Source: CAIWHR01 sp963734055
GTDB lineage: Bacteria; Pseudomonadota; Gammaproteobacteria; Burkholderiales; Casimicrobiaceae
Length of the DNA stretch: 64,000 bases
Assembly (NCBI GenBank): GCA_963734055.1
Contig: CAVTFQ010000002.1
Location: forward strand, 186,001-250,000
Reading direction: 5' to 3'
In this document: piece after piece, positions 11,483-21,365 of the stretch
Position numbering within the stretch: the stretch's first letter is position 1
How the letters are laid out: each line of letters opens with the position of its first letter
Translations under genes and position numbers: made by a program
The notes under the pieces: generated by a model
Told to the model about the DNA's origin: nothing
Seen by the model: the letters and a program-made list of their open reading frames with translations, nothing else
The model's database searches: none

Positions 11483-11727
11483 ACTTCTCCTAACTGCCAG
11501 GTAATTCGCGCCCGGCTCGAAGCCCGAGCGTCTTCCTTCCCCGCGTCCCCGGATCGCAGGGGCGAGTTCCGCTGAAGTCGACCCGCCGCGTTCGGGCCCG
11601 CCCCCGCGCTTTACAGCGGCCGACGAACGCGGCAAACTTACACGTTCGCCGGGCGATACCCGCATGATGCGCGGCGATCGCTGTTTTTAGCCGAAATAGA
11701 ACCAACCGAACGCAGGGCGATTCCGGG

Positions 11728-12189
11728 ATGGACTTGCGCAAGCTGAAGACGCTGATCGAGCTGGTCGAGAGCTCCGGCATCGCGGAGCTCGAGATCCAAG
11801 AGGGCGAGGAGCGGGTCCGGATCACTCGTGCATTGGGGCGCGGGGCGACGGCGGACGCCGCGCCCGTCGTGTCCGCGCCGATGGCGCTCGCGGCGAGTCC
11901 CCCGCCCCCCGCCCCGGCCCCGGCGGAGCCGGCGGCCGCCGTCCCCGAACCCGAAGGCCATCTCGTGAAGAGCCCGATGGTGGGGACGTTCTACCGGGCG
12001 GCTTCGCCCGGGGCGAAGCCATTCGTCGAGGTCGGCGACACCGTGCAGGCCGGCGACACCCTGTGCATCATCGAGGCGATGAAGCTCATGAACGAGATCG
12101 AATCCGACAAGAGCGGCGTCGTGAAGCAGATCCTGGTTGAGAACGGCCAGCCCGTCGAATACGGCCAGCCGCTCGTGGTCATCGCCTGA
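11728..12189 (+). CDS. accB: acetyl-CoA carboxylase biotin carboxyl carrier protein
   Basis: 153-residue BCCP subunit. It has an N-terminal dimer/assembly segment (MDLRKLKTLIELVESSGIAE), a Pro/Ala-rich linker (residues about 55-76) and a C-terminal biotinyl domain. The domain carries VKSPMVGTFYR, the capping thumb, and the biotinylation site EAMKLMNEI with Lys119. It starts fatty acid synthesis with accC downstream (21-bp gap). The 245-bp region before it (11483-11727) carries no gene; aroQ, often found at this place in related genomes, is missing. Two EAMK-type residues are intact, so it should be functional. Confidence 0.97.
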   Translation: MDLRKLKTLIELVESSGIAELEIQEGEERVRITRALGRGATADAAPVVSAPMALAASPPPPAPAPAEPAAAVPEPEGHLVKSPMVGTFYRAASPGAKPFVEVGDTVQAGDTLCIIEAMKLMNEIESDKSGVVKQILVENGQPVEYGQPLVVIA

Positions 12190-12210
12190 GCGGTCCCCGG
12201 AAGCCATCCG

Positions 12211-13617
12211 TTGGCGCTGCGTCCCGCCTCCTCGCCGGTGGTCGCCAAGAATCCGGGCCAGCTGTTCGGGAAGATCCTGATCGCCAACCGCGGCGAGATC
12301 GCGCTGCGCATCCAGCGCGCGTGCCGCGAACTCAACATCCGCACCGTCGTCGTCCACTCGGAAGCGGACCGCGAGGCCAAATACGTTCGGCTCGCCGACG
12401 AATCGGTCTGCATCGGCCCGCCACCGTCGTCGCAGAGCTACCTCAACGTCCCGGCCATCATCGCCGCCGCCGAGGTCACCGATGCCCAGGCGATCCATCC
12501 CGGCTACGGCTTCCTGTCCGAGAACGCCGACTTCGCCGAGAAGGTCGAGCGCTCGGGGTTCGTGTTCATCGGTCCGCGCGCCGACACGATCAGGCTCATG
12601 GGGGACAAGGTGAGCGCCAAGGTGGCGATGGCCAAGGCCGGCGTGCCCTGTGTTCCGGGGTCGGAGGGCGCCCTGCCCGACGATCACAAGGAGGTCGTGA
12701 AGATCGCCCGTGCCGTCGGCTATCCGATCATCATCAAGGCGGCCGGGGGCGGCGGCGGGCGCGGGATGCGCGTCGTCCACACCGAGGCCGCGCTGCTCTC
12801 CGCGGTGACGCTCACGCGCGGCGAAGCGCAGGCGGCGTTCGGCAATCCGACGCTCTACATGGAGAAGTTCCTCGCGAATCCGCGCCACATCGAGATCCAG
12901 GTGCTCGCCGACGAGCACAAGAACGCGGTGTACCTGTTCGAGCGCGACTGCTCGATGCAGCGCCGGCACCAGAAGATCATCGAGGAGGCGCCGGCGCCGG
13001 GACTGTCGCTGCGCGCGCTGACCCGGATCGGCGAGCGCTGCGCCGACGCCTGTCGCAAGATCTCCTACCGCGGCGCCGGCACCTTCGAGTTCCTCTACCA
13101 GGACGAGGAGTTCTTCTTCATCGAGATGAACACGCGCGTGCAGGTCGAGCACCCGGTGACCGAGCTCATCACCGGGATCGACATCGTGCAGGAGCAGATC
13201 CGCGTGGCCGCGGGCCAGAAGCTCCGGTTCCGGCAGCGGGACATCTCCCGGCGGGGGCACGCGATCGAGTGCCGGATCAACGCGGAGGACCCCTATACGT
13301 TCGTGCCTTCGCCGGGGCGCATCACGTCGTATCACGCGCCGGGAGGACCCGGCATTCGCGTCGACTCGCACGTGTACCACAATTACTTCGTGCCGCCCTA
13401 CTACGACTCGATGATCGGCAAGGTGATCGCGTACGGCGACACGCGCGAGCAGGCGATCGCGCGGATGCGCGTCGCGCTGTCGGAGATGGTGGTCGAAGGG
13501 ATCAAGACGAACATCCCGCTGCACCAGGAGCTCCTGCAGGACGACAAGTTCCTTCGCGGCGGCACGTCGATCCACTATCTCGAGGAGAAGCTCGCGAAGC
13601 GCAAGCTCGCGGGCTGA
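12211..13617 (+). CDS. accC: acetyl-CoA carboxylase biotin carboxylase subunit
   Basis: ATP-grasp enzyme that carboxylates biotin on AccB. Clear motifs: FGKILIANRGEIALRIQRAC, the glycine-rich ATP loop KAAGGGGGRGMRVV, EKFLANPRHIEIQVL, and the catalytic FIEMNTRVQVEHPVTE. The called start is TTG at 12211, which adds ~17 residues before the usual family start. The true start could be the CTG at about 12262 preceding FGKILIANRG. Part of the accB-accC-prmA-DUF3426 run. Catalytic residues all look intact. Confidence 0.96.
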   Translation: MALRPASSPVVAKNPGQLFGKILIANRGEIALRIQRACRELNIRTVVVHSEADREAKYVRLADESVCIGPPPSSQSYLNVPAIIAAAEVTDAQAIHPGYGFLSENADFAEKVERSGFVFIGPRADTIRLMGDKVSAKVAMAKAGVPCVPGSEGALPDDHKEVVKIARAVGYPIIIKAAGGGGGRGMRVVHTEAALLSAVTLTRGEAQAAFGNPTLYMEKFLANPRHIEIQVLADEHKNAVYLFERDCSMQRRHQKIIEEAPAPGLSLRALTRIGERCADACRKISYRGAGTFEFLYQDEEFFFIEMNTRVQVEHPVTELITGIDIVQEQIRVAAGQKLRFRQRDISRRGHAIECRINAEDPYTFVPSPGRITSYHAPGGPGIRVDSHVYHNYFVPPYYDSMIGKVIAYGDTREQAIARMRVALSEMVVEGIKTNIPLHQELLQDDKFLRGGTSIHYLEEKLAKRKLAG

Positions 13618-13646
13618 CGCCGGCCGGCCGGAGGCACGGGCGCACC

Positions 13647-14546
13647 GTGGGCTATCTCGCGTTGCGCTTCGATGCCGAGGAGGCCGAGGTCTGGGCCGAT
13701 GCGCTCCTCGAGGAAGGCGCCTTGTCGGTCGACATCGCGGACCCGGGCGAGGGCACGGAGCGCGAGTCCGCGCTCTTCGGCGAGCCCGGTGCCGCCGATC
13801 CGCGCTGGACGGTGTCGCGAGTGACGGCGCTCTTTCCTGCGGCCGCGGACCCCGTGGCGGCGCTCGCGCGTGCCGGCGCCCGGCTCGGCCGCGTACCTCC
13901 CGCCGGCGAGACCCGCGCCGTCGCAGATCAGGATTGGGTTCGCGCGACGCAGGCGCAGTTCGCCCCCGTCCGCATCGCCGAGCGCCTCTGGATCGTGCCC
14001 TCGTGGTGCGCGGCGCCCGAGCCCGCGGCGATCAACGTGACGCTCGATCCGGGGCTCGCGTTCGGCACCGGCACGCACCCGACGACCCGCCTTTGCCTCG
14101 AGTGGCTCGCGACGCGGCTACCCCCTGCGGCGACGGTGCTGGACTACGGATGCGGCTCGGGGATCCTGGCGATCGCCGCGGCGAAACTCGGCGCCGCGCA
14201 CGTGACCGGCGTCGACATCGACGCGCAGGCGGTGGAGGCGGCGCGCGCGAACGCGGCGGCAAATGGTGTCGCCGGCGATTTCCTGCCGGCCGACGGGCTC
14301 GCGCCGTCGGCGTCGTTCGACGTCGTCGTCGCCAACATTCTCGCGAATCCGTTGCGGCTGCTCGCGCCCGCGCTCGCCGTGCGCACCCGGCCCGGCGGCC
14401 GCATCGTGCTCTCCGGCGTTCTCGCGGAGCAGGCGGGCGAGGTGGCCGCCGCGTACGCGCCGTGGTTTATCATCGACGCGTGGAAGGGTGACGAGGGCTG
14501 GGTCGCGCTTGCGGGCGTGCGGCGCGAATCGCCCGGATCGGCCTGA
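13647..14546 (+). CDS. prmA: ribosomal protein L11 methyltransferase
   Basis: 299-residue SAM-dependent enzyme that trimethylates ribosomal protein L11. The N-terminal substrate domain (YLALRFDAEEAEVWADALLE) is followed by a Rossmann methyltransferase domain. Family motifs: DPGLAFGTGTHPTTRLCLEW, motif I DYGCGSGILAIAAAKLGA, and VVANILANPLRLLAP. The GTG start at 13647 is supported by GGAGG 12 nt upstream and gives the normal length. Located between accC and the DUF3426 gene, the conserved betaproteobacterial order. Confidence 0.95.
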   Translation: MGYLALRFDAEEAEVWADALLEEGALSVDIADPGEGTERESALFGEPGAADPRWTVSRVTALFPAAADPVAALARAGARLGRVPPAGETRAVADQDWVRATQAQFAPVRIAERLWIVPSWCAAPEPAAINVTLDPGLAFGTGTHPTTRLCLEWLATRLPPAATVLDYGCGSGILAIAAAKLGAAHVTGVDIDAQAVEAARANAAANGVAGDFLPADGLAPSASFDVVVANILANPLRLLAPALAVRTRPGGRIVLSGVLAEQAGEVAAAYAPWFIIDAWKGDEGWVALAGVRRESPGSA

Positions 14547-14556
14547 CGCTTCGACC

Positions 14557-15402
14557 GTGCCCGAGGAAAAATACACCCGCTGTCCCGGCTGTCACACGGT
14601 CTTCCGGGTGACGCCGGAGCAGCTCGCGATCCGGGAGGGTCAGGTCCGCTGCGGTCACTGCAAGACGGTCTTCGACGGGGTCGCGCAGCAGATCTCCCTC
14701 GCGCCGCAGCCGCGGCCTGCCGAGCGGGACGACGCGTACGACGAAGCGGCGCTCGGGCCGGCGACCGTGACGCTGCGAAGCGCCCAGGCACTGCAGCCGG
14801 CGGCCTCCGCGCCGCCACCTTTCACCGAGCCCGAGCCGGCCGCCGCGGCGGACGAGGAGGAGGTCGAGGAAATCGCGTACGAGGAGCGCTTCGCCTGGGC
14901 GAGGCCGCGCAAGGCGAAGCGCTCGAACGCGTTCTACGCCAGCGCGATACCGATCCTGATCGTCGCGCTCGCGACCCAGCTCCTGTTCCACTATCGTGAT
15001 GCGATCGCCGCGCATTGGCCCGAGGCGAAGCCCGTCCTCGCGCGGGTGTGCCAATTCGCGGGCTGCGCGATCCATCCGCTGCGCGATTTGGCGATGCGAT
15101 TTCTGTCGATCGACGCGTCCGACCTGCAGGCCGATCCCGCGCACAAGGGGCTTCTGATCCTGAGCGCGAGCATCCGCAGCCACGCCGCCTGGCCGCTGGC
15201 CTACCCGTACCTCGAGTTCACGCTGACCGACGCCGACAACTCGACCGTCGTGCGCCGCGTGCTGACCCCGATCGACTACGCGGTGGGCACGGCCGCTCTA
15301 GCGAGCGGCATCCCGCCGAGCGGCGAAGTGCCGATCAAGCTCTTCATCGACGCAAGCGCGACGACACAGGCCGGGTATCTGCTCTACCTGTTCTATCCCT
15401 GA
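14557..15402 (+). CDS. DUF3426 zinc-ribbon membrane protein (MJ0042 type)
   Basis: 281-residue protein with an N-terminal zinc ribbon CPGCHTVF...RCGHCKTVF (MJ0042 motif). An acidic/proline-rich linker (about residues 50-115) follows, then one membrane helix (FYASAIPILIVALATQLLFH) and a DUF3426 C-terminal domain, probably periplasmic, with paired cysteines in ARVCQFAGCAI. Widely conserved after prmA in Betaproteobacteria; function unknown. GTG start, 10 bp after prmA. The first NtrC box of the glnA region begins just after its stop. Confidence 0.9.
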   Translation: MPEEKYTRCPGCHTVFRVTPEQLAIREGQVRCGHCKTVFDGVAQQISLAPQPRPAERDDAYDEAALGPATVTLRSAQALQPAASAPPPFTEPEPAAAADEEEVEEIAYEERFAWARPRKAKRSNAFYASAIPILIVALATQLLFHYRDAIAAHWPEAKPVLARVCQFAGCAIHPLRDLAMRFLSIDASDLQADPAHKGLLILSASIRSHAAWPLAYPYLEFTLTDADNSTVVRRVLTPIDYAVGTAALASGIPPSGEVPIKLFIDASATTQAGYLLYLFYP

Positions 15403-15411
15403 TTTCCGTTT

Positions 15412-15429
15412 CGCACCTCAATGGTGCAA
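15412..15429 (+). promoter_or_regulatory. NtrC-binding site (distal) upstream of glnA
   Basis: CGCACCTCAATGGTGCAA contains the inverted repeat GCACC-N4-GGTGC expected for the NtrC dimer (consensus TGCACC-N5-GGTGCA). It lies about 310 bp before the likely sigma-54 start and directly after the DUF3426 stop. Confidence 0.7.
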
Positions 15430-15585
15430 TTTCGTCGCTGCGAGGCGGTAGAAATAAATCATTTTTAATCATTAACTTAACGTAGGCTACCCCGCCCGAT
15501 CTGGCATGCCGGGGCGCTGAGCGGTGGGCGGAATCGGATAAATTGACGCGGCGCATCAACCCACCTCGTGCCTTGCGTGCCAATT

Positions 15586-15603
15586 AGCACTACGATGGTG
15601 CAA
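15586..15603 (+). promoter_or_regulatory. NtrC-binding site (proximal) upstream of glnA
   Basis: AGCACTACGATGGTGCAA is nearly the same as the strong NtrC enhancer site of the E. coli glnAp2 promoter (GCAC half-site, GGTGC half-site, 7-bp centre). It is centred about 137 bp upstream of the predicted sigma-54 transcription start, a standard enhancer distance. A 10-bp direct repeat GGCGCATCAA flanks it at 15550-15559 and 15615-15624; its meaning is unknown. Confidence 0.8.
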
Positions 15604-15703
15604 ATGGTCGCCGAGGCGCATCAAAATGGGTCAACGCGGGATTGGGCCAAGGCCTTAAGCGGACCAAAACCCCGCTAATCAGCCGGTTTCCGGGGTGTTC
15701 CTT

Positions 15704-15720
15704 ATGGCATAGTTATCGCT
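15704..15720 (+). promoter_or_regulatory. sigma-54 (-24/-12) promoter of glnA
   Basis: TGGCATAGTTATCGCT has the invariant GG (15706-15707) and GC (15718-15719) separated by exactly 10 bp, with a good -24 element TGGCA. It lies 65 bp before the glnA start and downstream of two NtrC boxes. The regulator pair glnL-glnG is encoded just downstream, so nitrogen-controlled activation is likely. Confidence 0.75.
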
Positions 15721-15785
15721 AAAGACTTTCCGGCTTATTTTGCACCGCACCCTCGCACCCTTTCGTTCGTCCAGGAGATCCCCGC

Positions 15786-17198
15786 ATGACCAGCCCCGCC
15801 GACGTCCTCAAGATGATCAAGGAGAAGGAGGTCAAGTTCGTCGACCTTCGCTTCACGGACACCCGTGGCAAGGAACAGCACGTCTCGACGCCGGCCAAGG
15901 TCTTCACGATGGACAAGTTCGAGGCGGGACATGCGTTCGATGGTTCTTCGATCGCCGGATGGAAGGGAATTCAGGCGTCCGACATGCTGCTCATGCCGGA
16001 CTCCACCAGCGCATACATCGACCCCTTCATGGACGAGACGACGCTCAACATCACGTGCGACGTGATCGAGCCGATGGACGGCAAGGGCTACGAGCGAGAC
16101 CCCCGCTCGCTCGCCAAGCGCGCCGAGGCCTATCTCAAGTCGACCGGCATGGGGGACGTCGCGTACTTCGGCCCCGAGCCCGAATTCTTCATCTTCGACG
16201 CGGTCGAGTGGTCGGTGGACATGTCGGGCAGCTACTCCAAGGTGTTCTCGCAGGAAGCGCCGTGGTCGTCCGCGGAGAAGTTCGAGGGCGGCAACATGGG
16301 CCACCGGCCGCCGGTCAAGGGCGGCTACTTCCCCGTGCCGCCGGTCGACTCGCTGCAGGACCTCCGCTCGGCGATCTGCCTCGCGCTCGAACAGATGGGC
16401 GTCGAGGTCGAGGTGCACCATCACGAGGTGGCCGCCGCCGGCCAGAACGAGATCGGCACCAAGTTCGCACCGCTCGTCCAGCGCGCAGACTGGCTGCAGC
16501 GGCTCAAGTACGCCGTGCACAACACGGCGCACGCTTATGGCAAGACCGCGACGTTCATGCCGAAGCCGATCGTCGGCGACAACGGTTCGGGCATGCACGT
16601 GCACCAGTCGGTGTGGAAGGACGGCAAGAACCTGTTCTCGGGTGACGGCTATTCGGGGCTGTCGGAGCTCGCGCTCTACTACATCGGCGGCGTGATCAAG
16701 CATGCGAAATCGCTGAACGCGATCACCAACCCCGGCACCAATTCGTACAAGCGGCTCGTGCCCGGCTTCGAAGCGCCCATCAACCTCGCGTACTCGGCGC
16801 GCAACCGCTCGGCCGCGATCCGCGTGCCCTACGTCTCGAGTCCGAAGGCGCGCCGCATCGAAGTGCGCTTCCCCGATCCGACGTGCAATCCCTACCTCGG
16901 CTTTTCGGCGATGCTGATGGCGGGCCTCGACGGAGTGCAGAACAAGATCCACCCCGGCGATCCGATGGACAAGAACCTCTACGACCTCGAGCCCGAGGAG
17001 GCCGCCAAGGTGCCGCACCCGTGCGCGTCGCTCGACGAGGCGCTCGACCACCTCGACCGCGACCGCGCGTTCCTCACCAAGGGCGGAGTGTTCACCGATG
17101 ACATGATCGACGCGTACATCGCGCTCAAGATGGAGGAGGTCACGCGTTTCCGGATGACGACCCATCCGGTCGAATACGACATGTACTACAGCCTGTAG
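15786..17198 (+). CDS. glnA: glutamine synthetase, type I
   Basis: 470-residue GSI-beta enzyme making glutamine from glutamate, ammonia and ATP. Conserved regions: DGSSIAGWKGI, the metal ligands in GPEPEFFIFD, EVHHHEVAAAGQNEIGTKF, the ATP loop MPKPIVGDNGSGMHVHQS and NPGTNSYKRLVPGFEAP. The adenylylation tyrosine is present in DKNLYDLEPEE, so activity can be switched by GlnE. GGAGATC stands 7 bp before the ATG. Transcribed from the sigma-54/NtrC promoter described upstream and ended by a hairpin. Confidence 0.98.
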   Translation: MTSPADVLKMIKEKEVKFVDLRFTDTRGKEQHVSTPAKVFTMDKFEAGHAFDGSSIAGWKGIQASDMLLMPDSTSAYIDPFMDETTLNITCDVIEPMDGKGYERDPRSLAKRAEAYLKSTGMGDVAYFGPEPEFFIFDAVEWSVDMSGSYSKVFSQEAPWSSAEKFEGGNMGHRPPVKGGYFPVPPVDSLQDLRSAICLALEQMGVEVEVHHHEVAAAGQNEIGTKFAPLVQRADWLQRLKYAVHNTAHAYGKTATFMPKPIVGDNGSGMHVHQSVWKDGKNLFSGDGYSGLSELALYYIGGVIKHAKSLNAITNPGTNSYKRLVPGFEAPINLAYSARNRSAAIRVPYVSSPKARRIEVRFPDPTCNPYLGFSAMLMAGLDGVQNKIHPGDPMDKNLYDLEPEEAAKVPHPCASLDEALDHLDRDRAFLTKGGVFTDDMIDAYIALKMEEVTRFRMTTHPVEYDMYYSL

Positions 17199-17218
17199 GG
17201 CCTCCGCGATGCCGCAAC

Positions 17219-17247
17219 GAGGGCGGGCCCGCGGGCGCGCCCTCTTT
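17219..17247 (+). terminator. hairpin terminator after glnA
   Basis: GAGGGCG (17219-17225) pairs with CGCCCTC (17238-17244) around a GC-rich loop, followed by a short TTT. It is placed 20 bp after the glnA stop. It probably attenuates read-through into glnL-glnG so that regulator levels stay below glnA levels. Confidence 0.65.
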
Positions 17248-17280
17248 GCTTGTGCGCGATGATTTCGCTAAGCTCGCGGC

Positions 17281-17817
17281 ATGATCCCCTCCCGCAGCCC
17301 GCGCCTGCGTGCCGCTCGCTGGTGCGTGCTGGTCGCAACCGGGGGCACGCTCGCCTGCGCGGCGCACGCGGCGACGGTGTCCGAGCGGGCGAAGGAATCG
17401 GGCTGCGTCAGCAGGCCGGTGGTCGTCAGCGGGACGCTGTACCGATGCATGACGGCCGGGGGAGACCCCTCCTACTTCAACGTGCCGGGCGCGACGCCGG
17501 CGGATCCGCACGACACGACACCGCGCAAGAGCGCCGCGGCCGCGCCGACGCCGGCCGGCTTTCCGAAGGTCGATCCGGCGACCCAGAAGGGTCGCGACGA
17601 CGTGCGCCGCAAGGTGCTGGGCGACGAGCTCGCGACGGAGGAGAAGCTGCTCGCCGAGGCGCGCGTCGCGTACGCGGACGGGGCGCCGCCCCCGCTGCCC
17701 GAGGAGCGCGCGAACGTCGACCAGTATCGGGAGCGGATCGGTCGCTTGCGGCAGGCGATCGGCGTGCACGAGAAGAACGTCGAGGCGCTCAAGAAGGAGC
17801 TCGCCTCGACCAAGTAG
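17281..17817 (+). CDS. exported DUF4124-like protein with coiled-coil tail
   Basis: 178-residue protein with a signal peptide (ARWCVLVATGGTLACAAHAA). The short Cys-containing segment GTLYRCMTAGGDPSYFNVPG resembles DUF4124, although the match is weak. The C-terminal half is charged and helical (EERANVDQYRERIGRLRQAI...NVEALKKELA), probably a coiled coil. A gene of this kind commonly sits between glnA and glnL in Betaproteobacteria. Role unknown; it is likely periplasmic. Confidence 0.75.
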   Translation: MIPSRSPRLRAARWCVLVATGGTLACAAHAATVSERAKESGCVSRPVVVSGTLYRCMTAGGDPSYFNVPGATPADPHDTTPRKSAAAAPTPAGFPKVDPATQKGRDDVRRKVLGDELATEEKLLAEARVAYADGAPPPLPEERANVDQYRERIGRLRQAIGVHEKNVEALKKELASTK

Positions 17818-17915
17818 CGCCCGCGCCGCGCTCCGATCTCGTGCGGGCGCGGATATTGCTAACCATGGCGGGAGGGCCCTGCGCGACATCGTCGCACGGG
17901 CCCGGTGCCTGACCC

Positions 17916-19007
17916 ATGGATTCCACGCTCGTTCGCAAGAGCTCCCCGCTCGCGCAGCACGGGCTCGAGATTCTCGCCACCGCCGTGCTGCTGCTCGATC
18001 GCGACCGCACCATCGTCTACGCGAATCCTGCCGCCGAAAACCTCTTCGAGCTGTCGGCGCGGAGTCTCGTCGGGCATTCGCCGGCGCAGGTGTTCGGCGA
18101 CGCCGGAGCGCTCGACGCCGCGATCGACAAGGCGATCGCGGCCGGGGCCGCGTACACCGAGCAGGAGCTCGAGCTCGGCGTCGCCGCGAAGCCGCGCCTC
18201 CACCTCACCTGCACCGTGTCCCCGGTCGAGGATGACGTCGCGCTGCTGCTCGAGTTCCGCCACATCGACCAGCAGTTGAAGATCGCGCGCGAAGAACGGT
18301 TGCTCGAGCAGCAGCAGGCGAACCGGGAACTGATCCGGAGCCTCGCGCACGAGATCAAGAATCCGCTCGGCGGGATCCGCGGCGCCGCCCAGCTGCTCGA
18401 GCGCGAGCTCGACCGGCCGCCGCTCTTCGAATACACGCAGGTGATCATCGGCGAAGCCGATCGGCTCCAGTCGCTCGTCAATCGCCTGCTCACGCCGCAC
18501 CGGCTGCCGACCTACCGGCGGACGAACATCCACGAGATCCTCGTCCGCGTCAAGGGCGTGGTGCAGGCGGAGTTCCCCCAGGTCGCGATCCAGCCGGACT
18601 TCGATGCGAGCCTCCCGGAGTTCGAAGCCGACCCCGAGCAGCTCACGCAGGCCATCCTCAACATCGTGCGCAACGCGGCGCAGGCCGTGTCGGGAACGAC
18701 CGCCGATCCGCGCATCCGCCTCGTCACGCGCGTCGCGCGCTACGTGACGCTCGCGCGCCGTCACCATCGGCTCGCGCTCGCGCTCGCCGTCGAGGACAAC
18801 GGGCCCGGCGTGCCCGAGGCGATCCGCGACCGGATCTTCTATCCCCTCGTGTCGGGTCGCGAGGGCGGCAGCGGGCTCGGCCTCACGCTGGCGCAGACGT
18901 TCATCGCGCAGCACGGCGGAACGATCGAATGCGAGAGCCGGCCCGGCCGCACGGTGTTCTCGATCCTGCTGCCGCTCGAGCGAAGCACGCCCGCGGCGCC
19001 CAAGTGA
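17916..19007 (+). CDS. glnL: nitrogen regulation sensor histidine kinase NtrB/GlnL
   Basis: 363-residue soluble kinase/phosphatase that controls NtrC in response to PII. An N-terminal PAS domain (LEILATAVLLLDRDRTIVYA) is followed by the dimerisation H-box RSLAHEIKNPLGGIRGAAQL with phospho-acceptor His145. The N-box is AILNIVRNAAQAV, and the G-boxes are VEDNGPGVPEAIRD and GGSGLGLTLAQTF. No membrane segments, as expected for NtrB. Followed 10 bp later by glnG. Confidence 0.96.
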   Translation: MDSTLVRKSSPLAQHGLEILATAVLLLDRDRTIVYANPAAENLFELSARSLVGHSPAQVFGDAGALDAAIDKAIAAGAAYTEQELELGVAAKPRLHLTCTVSPVEDDVALLLEFRHIDQQLKIAREERLLEQQQANRELIRSLAHEIKNPLGGIRGAAQLLERELDRPPLFEYTQVIIGEADRLQSLVNRLLTPHRLPTYRRTNIHEILVRVKGVVQAEFPQVAIQPDFDASLPEFEADPEQLTQAILNIVRNAAQAVSGTTADPRIRLVTRVARYVTLARRHHRLALALAVEDNGPGVPEAIRDRIFYPLVSGREGGSGLGLTLAQTFIAQHGGTIECESRPGRTVFSILLPLERSTPAAPK

Positions 19008-19017
19008 GTCATTGCCG

Positions 19018-20481
<1,464 letters not shown>

Positions 20482-20492
20482 AGCGACGGGCG

Positions 20493-21269
20493 CTACGCGG
20501 CGATCTCGGCGATCACCGGAGCGTGATCGGACGGTTTCTCGCCTTTGCGCGCGTTGCGGTCGATGCGGCACGCCGTGCATTTCGCGGCGAGCGCGGGCGA
20601 GAGCAGGATGTGGTCGATGCGGAGCCCGTGGTTCTTCGGAAACGCGAGCTGCCGATAGTCCCACCAGCTGAACGTCTTTGGGGGCTGGTCGAACAGCCGG
20701 AAGCTGTCCTCGAGCCCGAGCGCGAGCCAGTCCCGGAACACCGCGCGCTCCGGCTCGGAGGACAGCACTTGCCCGCGCCAGAGCTCGGGGTCGTGCACGT
20801 CGCGGTCCTCGGGCGCGATGTTGAAGTCGCCGCAGACGGCGAGCTCGGGATGGCGTACGCGTTCATCGGCGAGCCACGCCGTGGCGGCGCGGCACCAGTC
20901 GAGCTTGTAGCGGTACTTGTCCGAGCCGACGGCTTGGCCATTCGGGACGTAGAGGCCGATGACGCGCAGGCCGGCGACGGTGGCGGCGAGCACCCGCTTC
21001 TGCGCGTCCTCGAATCCCGGCACTGCCGTCACCACGTCGACCGGAGATGCCGTGCCTGCCCGCACGAGCAGCGCGACGCCGTTGTACGTGCGCTGGCCCG
21101 AGAACAGCGCGGCGTAGCCCGCGGCCTCGAGCTCCATGCGCGGGAATTGGTCGTCCTCGACCTTGGTTTCCTGCAGGCAGACGACGTCCGGCTGCAGGGC
21201 CCCGAGCCACGCGACGAGCCGCGGCAGGCGCACGTTCAGCGAATTGACGTTCCAGGTGGCGAGCTTCAA
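20493..21269 (-). CDS. xth: exodeoxyribonuclease III (Xth/ExoA family)
   Basis: 258-residue Mg-dependent AP endonuclease / 3'-5' exonuclease of base-excision repair. Motifs: MKLATWNVNSLNVRLPRL, the Glu in CLQETKVEDDQFP, NGVALLVR, GLYVPNGQAVGSDKYRYKLD, CGDFNIAPEDRDVHDP, and the C-terminal RIDHILLS and SDHAPVIAEI catalytic residues. Length and all active-site residues are normal. Minus strand, 96 bp after the glutaredoxin-like gene. Confidence 0.96.
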   Translation of the reverse strand: MKLATWNVNSLNVRLPRLVAWLGALQPDVVCLQETKVEDDQFPRMELEAAGYAALFSGQRTYNGVALLVRAGTASPVDVVTAVPGFEDAQKRVLAATVAGLRVIGLYVPNGQAVGSDKYRYKLDWCRAATAWLADERVRHPELAVCGDFNIAPEDRDVHDPELWRGQVLSSEPERAVFRDWLALGLEDSFRLFDQPPKTFSWWDYRQLAFPKNHGLRIDHILLSPALAAKCTACRIDRNARKGEKPSDHAPVIAEIAA

Positions 21270-21365
21270 CGGCGCCGCTTGTGCGGGCTCTCGCGACGGC
21301 CCGCGATCCGGCGCAGCGGTTCGGCCGTCACTTCGGCGGCACCTCCGGACCCGGCTGACACCTCG

